A stretch of DNA of 64,000 bases, taken from positions 124,001 to 188,000 of the forward strand of contig NZ_JAIEUI010000007.1 of NCBI RefSeq assembly GCF_022234545.1, read 5' to 3'. The notes beneath the pieces are model-generated. The model made no database searches and was not told the origin of the DNA. It saw nothing but the letters and a program-made list of their open reading frames with translations. The position numbers were made by a program, and so were the translations under genes. The stretch comes from Paenibacillus piscarius. Lineage in GTDB: Bacteria > Bacillota > Bacilli > Paenibacillales > Paenibacillaceae. Numbering within the stretch: position 1 is the first letter of the stretch; every line of letters begins with the position of its first letter. Below are positions 55,932 through 63,251 of the stretch, piece after piece.

Positions 55932-56684
55932 CTATCTCCGCCACTTCATAAACCGGTAATCGAGCAGATCGACCAGCAGGAACAGCACGAATCCGACCAG
56001 ACTGAACAGCATGATGCCCGCATACATCTCGGGATAGTCCAGCCGCAGCCAGGCATCCATAATGAAGAAGCCCATGCCATGCTCTGTACCATAGATCTCT
56101 GTAAAAAAAAGGACCGATATCGCCGTACCCAGCGAAATGCGGATCGTGCTGAGGATCACCGATAAGGCACCCGGCAGGGTGACATTCCAGAACTTCTGCA
56201 GGGGGCTGGCGCCAATGCTGGTCAGGACATCATAGGTACTCTCGGGAATGGCCTTCACGCCATCACGTACCGAGATGATGATCTGGAACAGCAGAATCAG
56301 CATAATCATCAGCACCTTGGAGGTCTCCCCCAGACCGAAGAACAGCATCACCACCGGCAGGAGCGCAATCTTGGGAATCGGGTAAGTCAGATAGACCACC
56401 GGGTCCAGCAGCTTGTTCCAGAGCGGGGAGCGGCCCATCAGCAGACCTATAAGCAGACCGAGGAGCAGCGCCAGCAGCACCCCCTCGAAGATCCGCAGCA
56501 GGCTGTAGCCGACATTCACCGCCACCTCGCGGGCTCCAAGCTGGAACATCGCCTCATAGACTGCGCCGGGACTGGGCAGAATGGCATGATTCATGAGCAG
56601 ATAGGCGACATACCATACCCCGTTCATTCCGGCAAAAACCAGCAGCAGACGCAGCACATACACCATATACCGTGGCTTCACCAT
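55932..56684 (-). CDS. ABC importer permease (SsuC/TauC/ThiX type)
   Basis: 250 residues with about six membrane segments. The family motif YDVLTSIGASPLQKFWNVTLPGALSVILSTIRISLGTA is the ATPase-contact loop. Its ATG overlaps the ATPase stop by seven bases. It is the third gene of a binding protein-ATPase-permease operon for a small anion or pyrimidine-like substrate (sulfonate, nitrate, taurine or thiamine precursor). Confidence 0.9.
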   Translation of the reverse strand: MVKPRYMVYVLRLLLVFAGMNGVWYVAYLLMNHAILPSPGAVYEAMFQLGAREVAVNVGYSLLRIFEGVLLALLLGLLIGLLMGRSPLWNKLLDPVVYLTYPIPKIALLPVVMLFFGLGETSKVLMIMLILLFQIIISVRDGVKAIPESTYDVLTSIGASPLQKFWNVTLPGALSVILSTIRISLGTAISVLFFTEIYGTEHGMGFFIMDAWLRLDYPEMYAGIMLFSLVGFVLFLLVDLLDYRFMKWRR

Positions 56685-57460
56685 TTCTCCATCATGACCT
56701 TTCGGATATGCTTGCTCTGCTCGAAGTATTCCTGGCTCTCGCGCTTGTCCTCATGCTTCATCGCGAATACGTCAGCGTTATCCACCAGCTCCGGCGGCTC
56801 CTGCTGCCCTGCCGCCAGGACGATAATCTTCTGCCCGAGCAGAATCGCCTCCTCGACGTCATGGGTTACAAACAGCGCGGTCACCGGATGCTCCTGCCAG
56901 CTGCGGATGAACATCTGCTGCAGTCCCTCCCGTGTCATGGCGTCCAGCGCCGAGAACGGCTCATCCAGCAGCAGAATCGTGGGCCGGATGGCAAAAGCGC
57001 GGGCAATCGCCACCCGCTGCTGCTGCCCTCCGCTGAGAGAGAGCGGGTATCTGCCCGCAAGCTCTGCAATTCCCATTGACGCAAGCCACCGTGTAATTTG
57101 CCGCTCCTGCTCCAGCTTGTGCTTGCCGCCCTTTCCGGGGCGGGCAATATTCATAGCGATCCGCAGATTATCCCGAACTGTCTTCCAGGGCAGCAGCCCG
57201 TAATTCTGCGGCACCAGCCCGATCAGCGTGTCCTTGTCATGAACCGGCCGGCCGTTGAACAGCAGCTCCCCGCCGTAACCTGGCAGCAGACCTGCGATGG
57301 CCCGCAGAAGCGTAGATTTGCCGCTGCCTGAGGGTCCGATGACTGTGTATATCCCATGCTCGGGCAAGTCCAGGTTCATGCCGCCGAGTACAAGCTGCCC
57401 ATTCTGGTATGCCACTTGCAGGTTATGGATGTGCAGACCGCTAGTTTTTAAACTGGACAT
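56678..57460 (-). CDS. ABC importer ATP-binding protein (SsuB/TauB type)
   Basis: 260 residues. Walker A GPSGSGKST (about 40), signature LSGGQQQRVAIARA (about 142), Walker B ILLLDEPFSALDA and FVTHDVEEAI. It overlaps the end of the binding protein gene by 20 bases and the start of the permease gene. The usual Q-loop context LVPQNYGLLPWKTV is typical of the nitrate/sulfonate group. Confidence 0.92.
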   Translation of the reverse strand: MSSLKTSGLHIHNLQVAYQNGQLVLGGMNLDLPEHGIYTVIGPSGSGKSTLLRAIAGLLPGYGGELLFNGRPVHDKDTLIGLVPQNYGLLPWKTVRDNLRIAMNIARPGKGGKHKLEQERQITRWLASMGIAELAGRYPLSLSGGQQQRVAIARAFAIRPTILLLDEPFSALDAMTREGLQQMFIRSWQEHPVTALFVTHDVEEAILLGQKIIVLAAGQQEPPELVDNADVFAMKHEDKRESQEYFEQSKHIRKVMMEKW

Positions 57461-58439
57461 CGGAGATCACTTCTTCAGCCGCCAGATCCTTGGTCAGCAG
57501 CCCCTTCTCGCGGGCCCAGGCGAAGGCAGCCTCTACTTCCTTCACATCCACCTGGTTCGCCGGGAGGTAATCCGGCACCTTAATATCCTGCTTCAGCGTG
57601 TCAGGGTAACCCACTTCCTTGATAATCAGATCGATATAGTCCGATTGGTCATGTGTCTTCATATATTCAACAGCCTCGTCATAAGCGGCATACATATCGC
57701 GGATTCCCTGTGCCTTGTCATCAATCGCGCTCTGGGGAAAAGCCAGCACAAACGGATTAATTCCCGCACTATGGGTGGAGCTGAGGACGCGCAGTCCGGC
57801 AGATTTGCCCATGGTTACGAACGGCTCCGGCAGCACCGCCGCATCAGCCTTCTGATTCTTGAGCAGCTCCAGACGGGTCGGAATCTGCGGCACCTCGGTC
57901 ACGGTAATATCGTCTTCCGTCAGGCCTGCCTGCTTCAGCATCATAGCTACGGTATATTGGGTCGAAGTGTTCTTGGACAGAATCACCGTTTTCCCCTTCA
58001 GATCCTTCACCTCTTTGACCTCGTCGTTCCCGGTCAGCAGGTCGAATTCGCCTGTAGTGGTGCTGGTGATTTTGACATCAAGGCCTGCTTCATTATAGAT
58101 CGAAATGGCAACCAGATCCGCGCTGAGGCCATCCACCTTCCCGGCTTGAAAAGCTACATCGCGGTCCTTGGCACTCTTGAAGGTCTGAATATCCAGGTTC
58201 ACATGATGCTGTTTATCAAAGCCCTGTTCATGGGCAATAATAAAAGGAATCGCATCGATCGAAGGCAGCAGCCCTAGCGATATCGTAACGGCCTCAGCGG
58301 GTGTGCCCGCCGCATTCCCGGCCCCTGTGTTCTTGGCATTGTTCCCCTGACTTGCACTGCCGCAGCCGGCAGCAACCATACTGACCGCAGCGGTCAGCAG
58401 CAATAGCTTCGTAATATGTTTCCAGTTTCTTGTCTTCAT
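57441..58439 (-). CDS. ABC importer solute-binding lipoprotein (NMT1/SsuA type)
   Basis: 332 residues from ATG 58439; an ATG at 58463 is in frame. The signal peptide ends in VAAGCGS, a lipobox. The mature protein shows NMT1/THI5-like motifs: ISLGLLPSIDAIPFIIAHEQGF, AGKVDGLSADLVAISIYNEAG and LKNQKADAAVLPEPFVTMGK. This family binds sulfonates, nitrate, taurine, riboflavin or thiamine precursors; the sequence alone does not decide. It is first in the operon with the ATPase and permease. Confidence 0.88.
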   Translation of the reverse strand: MKTRNWKHITKLLLLTAAVSMVAAGCGSASQGNNAKNTGAGNAAGTPAEAVTISLGLLPSIDAIPFIIAHEQGFDKQHHVNLDIQTFKSAKDRDVAFQAGKVDGLSADLVAISIYNEAGLDVKITSTTTGEFDLLTGNDEVKEVKDLKGKTVILSKNTSTQYTVAMMLKQAGLTEDDITVTEVPQIPTRLELLKNQKADAAVLPEPFVTMGKSAGLRVLSSTHSAGINPFVLAFPQSAIDDKAQGIRDMYAAYDEAVEYMKTHDQSDYIDLIIKEVGYPDTLKQDIKVPDYLPANQVDVKEVEAAFAWAREKGLLTKDLAAEEVISDVQFKN

Positions 58440-58702
58440 GAATCCTGATTCCCCCATCTCCATATCGGTTACTCTTGTTGCTGTGTCTTACATACATATG
58501 CCTCCGGGAGCAGCCCGCACAGAATCATGCGCATTTATTCACATACACCTCTGTGCAGACCCTGCGCTCCGGGAAGTCCAAGTAATGCAATAGTACACCT
58601 ATTGTCCTATTTTGTATATTTATAAATTGAAATATCAGTCCTCTTATGTCCAATATGTTCATGGAATTCTTTTTACAGCAGCCGCCCAAAATGACGCAAA
58701 TA
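58440..58702. other. Divergent intergenic region
   Basis: Separates the ABC importer operon from the heptad-repeat gene. It is AT-rich (ATTTTGTATATTTATAAATT at about 58610). I cannot assign an operator or the importer promoter. Confidence 0.4.
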
Positions 58703-58711
58703 TGCTATAAT
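58703..58711 (+). promoter_or_regulatory. Extended -10 promoter of the heptad-repeat gene
   Basis: TGC followed by a perfect TATAAT (58706-58711) about 75 bases before the ATG. No good -35 is seen, as expected for an extended -10 promoter. Confidence 0.55.
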
Positions 58712-58785
58712 GACGTATACCTGCCCTCCAGGTACCCACTATTTATTACAATCCCATACCAAGCCTAATCTAAGGAGTTGTGTGT

Positions 58786-59331
58786 ATGAGCGATGTCATT
58801 CTCCAGCAGATTCTAACTGAGCTGCAAGGGATGAAGTCTGAAATCACGGATATCAAATCAGATGTTAGAAGCCTTCAGTCAGAATTCGGCACATTTAAGT
58901 CAGAATTCGGTACATTCAAGTCGGAATTCAATACATTCAAGTCGGAATTCAATACATTCAAGTCGGAATTCAATACATTCAAGTCGGAATTCAACACATT
59001 AAAGTCAGAATTCAAGACATTCAAGTCAGAATTCAACACATTCAAGTCGGAAGTTGTTGCGGAGCTGGTTACGATCAAGGCCGATATCGTGGGCATCAAA
59101 GAAGATATCGTGGGTATCAAAGAAGATGTCGAGAGCATCAAGGAAGATACGAAGCTGATCCCGCTGATTCAGCAGGCAGTGTCCGAAGTCAACGCTGAAG
59201 TCGTTGCCGGCCGGGATACGCTGGAGCGGATCGACCGGACCCTTAGAGGACATGATGCCACGCTGGATATACTGGCCCGGCGTTCTATAGATCATGAAGC
59301 TGAATTGAAGCGTTTATCTGCTTCAGCATAA
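58786..59331 (+). CDS. Coiled-coil protein with tandem SEFNTFK heptads
   Basis: 181 residues from ATG 58786 (AAGGAG eight bases upstream). Residues about 33-90 are about eight tandem copies of the heptad SEFNTFK, encoded by 21-bp tandem DNA repeats (TCGGAATTCAATACATTCAAG). They are followed by three copies of an IVGIKED-type heptad. Phe/Leu at regular positions indicates a long parallel coiled coil. The C-terminus (RDTLERIDRTLRGHDATLDI) is helical. No signal peptide or membrane segment. Such repeats can change number by slippage. Function unknown. Confidence 0.85.
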   Translation: MSDVILQQILTELQGMKSEITDIKSDVRSLQSEFGTFKSEFGTFKSEFNTFKSEFNTFKSEFNTFKSEFNTLKSEFKTFKSEFNTFKSEVVAELVTIKADIVGIKEDIVGIKEDVESIKEDTKLIPLIQQAVSEVNAEVVAGRDTLERIDRTLRGHDATLDILARRSIDHEAELKRLSASA

Positions 59332-59342
59332 GCTTCTGCCAC

Positions 59343-59376
59343 AAGCGACCGCCACCATCCGGCTGTCGCTTTTTTG
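59343..59376 (+). terminator. Terminator of the heptad-repeat gene
   Basis: AAGCGAC and GTCGCTT pair around a 15-base loop, followed by six T. Confidence 0.8.
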
Positions 59377-59485
59377 TTACACATTCATTGTCTCTCCCAC
59401 AAGGACACCATTCCCTTCATGAAACACAAGTCCAGTTACCATCAACTTCATCCTCTTTTTTTGTCTTTTTCAGGCGGACATTTAT

Positions 59486-59513
59486 TTGATTTTTGGATTT
59501 CGTATGTTATAAT
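59486..59513 (+). promoter_or_regulatory. Promoter of the 61-residue gene
   Basis: TTGATT (59486-59491), 16-base spacer, TATAAT (59508-59513) with TG extension. Confidence 0.65.
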
Positions 59514-59584
59514 GAAAGCGTAATCACAAGTGGATAACAGAGAGATCAAATCATTGTATTTCATCGCCAAGGAGGATGAATGAA

Positions 59585-59770
59585 ATGCTGGCAGGAATCA
59601 AGGAATTGAAGAATTGGGTAACCGGAATGTGGCAGCCCGGAATGACTTCAGGGGAAGAAGACTACCGGAAGATGGAATACAGCGCACACCGCCATCTGCA
59701 CACGCCGCCAGCGCCGCGCCCGCTGACTTACGAACAGGAATCCCGCATCAAGAGCGTCAAGTTTCATTAA
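59585..59770 (+). CDS. Unknown 61-residue protein
   Basis: The ATG at 59585 has AAGGAGG nine bases upstream; an ATG at 59576 overlaps that site. The peptide starts with an amphipathic helix (MLAGIKELKNWVTGMW), then is polar with His and Pro (YSAHRHLHTPPAPRPLTYEQ). A strong promoter, ribosome site and terminator make it a real gene despite its size. No family recognised. Confidence 0.7.
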   Translation: MLAGIKELKNWVTGMWQPGMTSGEEDYRKMEYSAHRHLHTPPAPRPLTYEQESRIKSVKFH

Positions 59771-59829
59771 GCGCACCCGGCTCACATATAGATTAGCTTA
59801 CATCTCACATAAGAACTTCACATAAAATC

Positions 59830-59875
59830 AAGGCCGCTGAGAAGCCGGAGCAACCCGGTTCATGCGGCCTTTTAT
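59830..59875. terminator. Bidirectional terminator
   Basis: AAGGCCGC and GCGGCCTT form the base and AGCCGG/CCGGTT the upper stem, followed by TTTATTTAT on the plus strand. It serves the 61-residue gene and the convergent hydrolase. Confidence 0.85.
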
Positions 59876-59881
59876 TTATCT

Positions 59882-60730
59882 TCAACGGGCAGGCTCTATC
59901 TTCCGCTTCAGCCACTCCAGCACCGTCTGAACACCCTCCAGATACCGCTGCCCTACGAGCAGACCGGTATGGGTGATGTTCCACAAGCCAGAATACTCTG
60001 CGCGGAAATAGTCTGCATTCGCTTGCCCCCGGCGGTCTTCCTCCTCCGTGTTCACTGCATGAATCACCAGACAAGGGCAATGGACTGCACGGCTGTCCAC
60101 CGGTATGCCTGTTGCACCGTAGAAGAAGGAGAAGGCGCTGAACGCCCTGGCCGACTCCATCGTCAGATATTTCTGCTGAAAGGCGATGTCCTCTGCCGAT
60201 TCATCTATGCTTGCCGCTTCCTCACGAACCGGCGCAGGCACTACGTTCCCCGGTATGGACGGAACGAGATCGCTGTATGGCACAAGGTCATGGACCTCGC
60301 GGCATACACTGGAATCCATTAAAACAAGTCCTGCGAGCACTTCACTCTCAGCCAGCTTCTGGCTCAGAATCCCGCCCATGCTGAAGCCGATGACAATCGG
60401 GGCCTCCCCGCGCTCAGCAATCACTTCATACAGGACTTCCCGTATATCCTCCAGATAGTCCTCGAAGGTAAGCCGAGTCATGTCCAGCACCCTGCTGCGG
60501 TAATGGCCTCTCAGATTCATGACATAGCAGGTCCAGCCTTCGCGGATGAAATGCGGAATGTATTTACTCCACATCCAGCTTCCCGTATAAGCACCGTGTA
60601 CCAGCAGCAGCGGAGGCTTCTGTCCCGTTCCCCGTGCCTGCTCCTCCCCCTCAAAGATCTCCAGGTATAGGTCGTGCTCACCGAGGTACCTCTCTGTATG
60701 CGGCGGCAGCTCCTTGGTATAATCTCTCAT
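59882..60730 (-). CDS. Alpha/beta hydrolase
   Basis: 282 residues. The oxyanion segment LLLVHGAYTGSWMWSKYIPHF and the nucleophile elbow VIGFSMGGILSQKLA (GxSxG, Ser at about 116) define the fold; a late Asp/His pair (LVIHAVNTEEED; WNITHTGLLVG) completes the triad. The substrate is unknown. It follows the MarR gene on the same strand, with a MarR-type palindrome between them, so it is the probable target gene. Confidence 0.88.
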   Translation of the reverse strand: MRDYTKELPPHTERYLGEHDLYLEIFEGEEQARGTGQKPPLLLVHGAYTGSWMWSKYIPHFIREGWTCYVMNLRGHYRSRVLDMTRLTFEDYLEDIREVLYEVIAERGEAPIVIGFSMGGILSQKLAESEVLAGLVLMDSSVCREVHDLVPYSDLVPSIPGNVVPAPVREEAASIDESAEDIAFQQKYLTMESARAFSAFSFFYGATGIPVDSRAVHCPCLVIHAVNTEEEDRRGQANADYFRAEYSGLWNITHTGLLVGQRYLEGVQTVLEWLKRKIEPAR

Positions 60731-60750
60731 TGATAACCTGCTCCTTCTAC

Positions 60751-60770
60751 ATAGTTTGATATCAAACTAT
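60751..60770 (-). promoter_or_regulatory. MarR-type operator, perfect 20-bp palindrome
   Basis: ATAGTTTGATATCAAACTAT lies in the gap between marR and the hydrolase gene. On the minus strand it fills the spacer between weak TTGGAT and TATGTA hexamers, so it may control an internal promoter. Confidence 0.8.
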
Positions 60771-60783
60771 CATCCAAAAATTT

Positions 60784-61206
60784 TTATAAGTTGGCGTTGA
60801 TCTTCTGCAAAATAGCAAGCAGTGTCTGCTTCTCCTCCTCCGAAATATTACGGTAGAACTGATCCAGCATGGCGGAGGATATCGCTTCAAATACCGTCTC
60901 CAGCTCCTGCCCCCGGGCGGTCAGAGCAACATATACGTACCGGGTGTCCTCCTGATTCCTTACCTTTGTCACCAGCCCCAGCCGGACCAGCTTGTCTACA
61001 AGCGCTGTAACGGTCGATTTGTCCTTATGAATCCGGGTTGAGATCTCTGCCATTGTCAGCCTCTCTGTATGAAGCAGCGCATAGATAATATCCCCATGCG
61101 AAGTGCCGATACCCTCCAGTCCCTGCTTCGCCATCTCCTGCACCAGGAACCGGTTAACCTTCTCTCTGATTCTGGACATTAGTGAAATTACATCTCTGGT
61201 TTCCAT
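60784..61206 (-). CDS. MarR-family repressor
   Basis: 140 residues from ATG 61206. The winged helix covers about 35-105 (GTSHGDIIYALLHTERLTMAEISTRIHKDKSTVTALVDKLVRLGLVT) with the wing RNQEDTRYVYVALTARG. The usual upstream start is excluded because a near-perfect promoter lies there, and its expected +1 falls on this ATG. The mRNA would therefore be leaderless. The operator in its own promoter indicates autorepression. The effector is unknown. Confidence 0.88.
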   Translation of the reverse strand: METRDVISLMSRIREKVNRFLVQEMAKQGLEGIGTSHGDIIYALLHTERLTMAEISTRIHKDKSTVTALVDKLVRLGLVTKVRNQEDTRYVYVALTARGQELETVFEAISSAMLDQFYRNISEEEKQTLLAILQKINANL

Positions 61207-61212
61207 AAACGC

Positions 61213-61241
61213 ATTATAGTTTGATATAAAACTATTGTCAA
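61213..61241 (-). promoter_or_regulatory. marR promoter, consensus TTGACA-17-TATAAT
   Basis: On the minus strand TTGACA (61241-61236) and TATAAT (61218-61213) are separated by 17 bases, and the spacer is the operator. Six bases after the -10 comes the ATG of marR. Confidence 0.85.
61216..61235 (-). promoter_or_regulatory. MarR-type operator in the marR promoter spacer
   Basis: ATAGTTTGATATAAAACTAT differs from the perfect palindrome at 60751-60770 by one base. It covers the spacer and part of the -10. Confidence 0.82.
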
Positions 61242-61254
61242 TGCCGCAGGACAT

Positions 61255-61617
61255 TCACTCCTGACTGGAGTCATTCTCCAGCAGGATGATCTCCTCGCCC
61301 CGCTGCTGCCGGATGGCAATATTGGTTCTGCCCCAGGAGCACATCAGGTCAATAATGGCATTGGCAGTAATTCCGTACTCTGTAATATAGTACTCGACCT
61401 TGGGCGGCATTTGCTGGTACACCTGTCTGCCGATGATGCCGTCGCGCTCAAGCTCGCGGAGCTGCTGGATCAGCACCTTTTGCGAGATTCCCCGAATGCT
61501 GCGCTGAAGCTCGCTGGTTCTTTGCGGCCCGGGCATCAGTCTGCAGATGATCAGTGACTTCCACTTGCCCCCGATAATGTCCAGTGTAGCTTCAATCCCC
61601 AAATGATATTCCTTCAC
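61255..61617 (-). CDS. HxlR-family winged-helix regulator
   Basis: 120 residues from a GTG with GGAGG six bases upstream. The HxlR signature ATLDIIGGKWKSLIICRLMPGPQRTSELQRSI and ISQKVLIQQLRELERDGIIGRQVY, VEYYITEYG. Regulators of this type (YodB, CatR, HypR) sense quinones, diamide or aldehydes. Only one Cys is seen (about residue 26), plus one near the end (MCSWG). Divergent from the NAD(P)H oxidoreductase gene, its likely target. Confidence 0.9.
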   Translation of the reverse strand: MKEYHLGIEATLDIIGGKWKSLIICRLMPGPQRTSELQRSIRGISQKVLIQQLRELERDGIIGRQVYQQMPPKVEYYITEYGITANAIIDLMCSWGRTNIAIRQQRGEEIILLENDSSQE

Positions 61618-61708
61618 ACCGCACCTCCAGACCAGCTATAACCATGCAGCCTATCTAATGATTTCTATTTTGCCATATCCGGCTCCCGATTCCAATGCAC
61701 ACCTGGAG

Positions 61709-61721
61709 GTAACTAGGTTAC
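61709..61721. promoter_or_regulatory. Candidate HxlR operator
   Basis: GTAACTAGGTTAC is an inverted repeat (GTAAC-TAG-GTTAC) in the 190-bp divergent gap between the hxlR-type and oxidoreductase genes. Confidence 0.6.
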
Positions 61722-61808
61722 TTCATTGTGTGTATTTACATTTTCAGGAATTTACAAAATAATAGAACCAGCCGCATCGGCCAAATCTCTACCGGAAGGT
61801 GATTCCTA

Positions 61809-62339
61809 ATGACAACCCTTGTAATCCTTGCCCATCCCAATGTAGAAGCTTCCCGGGTAAACCGGAGATGGAGACAGGAGCTGCTGCTGCACCCGGACAA
61901 AGTGACGATCCATGAGTTATATAAAAAGTATCCGGACTGGAAAATCGACGTGACGAGCGAGCAGCAATTGCTGGAGGCGCATCAGCATATTATTTTCCAG
62001 TTCCCGCTGTACTGGTACAGCTATCCTCCGCTGCTAAAAAAATGGCTCGACGATGTCTTCACCCACGGCTGGGCCTACGGTTCTAATGGTAACAAGCTGA
62101 ATGGGAAAAGAATGGGGCTGGCGATGTCGATCGGGGATAAACAAGAAAATTATCTGCCTACCGGCTCTGTTTCTTTTACAGTGGATGAAGTGATCGCCCC
62201 GTTCAAGGCCAGCGCAATCCATGTCGGTGCAACGACGCTGCCTTACTTCGCAGTCTTCGGGGCCTCCTTCCAGGCGAGTGACGAAGCCATCGACCAGAGT
62301 GCCGCCGATTATATCCGGTATATTGTGCAGCATCAATAA
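61809..62339 (+). CDS. NAD(P)H-dependent flavin oxidoreductase (YwrO/KefF-like quinone reductase)
   Basis: 176 residues with a flavodoxin-like fold: VILAHPNVEASRVNRRWRQEL (FMN phosphate loop), IIFQFPLYWYSYPPLLKKWLDDVFTHGWAYG and LAMSIGDKQENY. These are hallmarks of the NQO1-like two-electron quinone reductase family. GGAAGGTG precedes the ATG. It is divergent from an HxlR-type gene, the classical arrangement for quinone-induced detoxification. A short hairpin follows. Confidence 0.92.
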   Translation: MTTLVILAHPNVEASRVNRRWRQELLLHPDKVTIHELYKKYPDWKIDVTSEQQLLEAHQHIIFQFPLYWYSYPPLLKKWLDDVFTHGWAYGSNGNKLNGKRMGLAMSIGDKQENYLPTGSVSFTVDEVIAPFKASAIHVGATTLPYFAVFGASFQASDEAIDQSAADYIRYIVQHQ

Positions 62340-62356
62340 GCCCCCGCCTGGGGGCT
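62339..62356 (+). terminator. Short hairpin after the oxidoreductase gene
   Basis: AGCCCCC and GGGGGCT pair around a four-base loop; the following T tract is weak. Confidence 0.5.
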
Positions 62357-62448
62357 ATTCCCGTTTCTTCCCCACCGCTTGCCCCTAAGTCAGGAATAGG
62401 GCGCTGATTGGGACAATCATGGGAACGGGTATTGGATAGGAAGATCAG

Positions 62449-62574
62449 CTAATCGTTGAAGTGGGAGGAATGAAGTTCCATGTTCTCAAGATCAAGAATA
62501 AATCCGTACTTTCTTAAAATATCCAATCCCAGTAAACCTTTATGAGATTTGCCGATGAAATGGACAGAGACAAC
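62449..62574 (-). pseudogene. Remnant of a retropepsin-like aspartyl protease
   Basis: On the minus strand, starting right after the gerE terminator, a frame reads VVSVHFIGKSHKGLLGLDIL and continues RKYGFILDLENMELH to a TAG at 62451. GLLGLDIL followed by a beta-strand LDLENMEL is the C-terminal part of retropepsin-like proteases. No start codon or ribosome site precedes it and the DTGA active-site half is missing, so this is a decayed fragment. Confidence 0.5.
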
Positions 62575-62609
62575 AAAAACCTCCCTCCGCCGCGAAAGGC
62601 AAAGGAAGG
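62575..62609 (-). terminator. Terminator of gerE
   Basis: On the minus strand CCTTCCTTTGCC and GGCGGAGGGAGG pair (with some G-T pairs), followed by TTTTT. Confidence 0.75.
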
Positions 62610-62639
62610 CTGAAACGCATCACCTCAGAAGCCCGGCAG

Positions 62640-62864
62640 CTAGATCTTCAGCTCCCCAAGCTTAATCAGCTCGACTACCGCTTGTGAACGGCCTTTTACG
62701 TTTAATTTCTGCATTACGTTGGAGATGTGGTTGCGGACGGTTTTTTCGCTGATGAACAGAAGTCCTGCAATATCCCGTGTAGTTTTGTCCTGCACAAGAA
62801 GCTCGAATACTTCGCGTTCACGATGCGTCAACAAAAATTTGCTATGATGTTCGTTCCCCTTCAA
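62640..62864 (-). CDS. gerE: Spore-coat regulator GerE
   Basis: 74 residues if started at the TTG at 62864, which has AAGGAGG ten bases upstream; this length equals that of B. subtilis GerE. LLTHREREVFELLVQDKTTRDIA, ISEKTVRNHISNVMQKL and GRSQAVVELIKLGEL form a LuxR-type helix-turn-helix that fills the whole protein. GerE acts in the mother cell after sigmaK to activate or repress coat genes. The frame extends to 62906 but that part lies before the predicted promoter start. Confidence 0.93.
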   Translation of the reverse strand: MKGNEHHSKFLLTHREREVFELLVQDKTTRDIAGLLFISEKTVRNHISNVMQKLNVKGRSQAVVELIKLGELKI

Positions 62865-62896
62865 TGGTGTCACCCCTCCTTGCCCTGGGTTTGTTT

Positions 62897-62925
62897 GGTA
62901 TAACAAGGTAAAGGGATACAGTCAA
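62897..62925 (-). promoter_or_regulatory. Candidate gerE promoter
   Basis: On the minus strand TTGACT (62925-62920), 17 bases, TATACC (62902-62897) looks like sigmaA. A CATAGTATG about 15 bases upstream resembles a sigmaK -10; B. subtilis gerE is sigmaK-dependent, so either could be used. Confidence 0.4.
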
Positions 62926-63251
62926 ACCATACTATGTGGTGGGGCAGTTAATGGTGCTGTCACAGCATTAAAATGGGCGGGGGCAGCGGCGGATTCGGGA
63001 CAATCCCGGGGAATCAGGGTCAGGGCACAGCAAAAAGACTGCATTCCCTTAGCATTAAGGGTTGCAGCCGGCGGAAGGTACAAGCCACAAGCTTTACCGG
63101 TCCGTCACGCCCTTGCGGTCACGCCGGTTTCTCCGGTAGAGCTGCTGTTGCACCCCCAGTGTATTGTATGAAATGGATTCCATAGCAAGCTTTTTTATAT
63201 GCCGCAATAGATGGCGCAACAGTCTGCCGTAACGGCCGATATTAATATGAT
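62926..63251. other. GC-rich intergenic region with no assigned function
   Basis: About 325 bp without a supported gene. It contains CCGGTCCGTCACGCCC, GCGGTCACGCCGG and CTCCGGTAGAG words that could fold. A 70-codon frame at 62973 has no ribosome site. Confidence 0.45.

Noticed and set aside
62973..63185. A 70-codon frame
   Set aside because: No ribosome site, glycine/serine-rich noise-like start and no recognisable fold.
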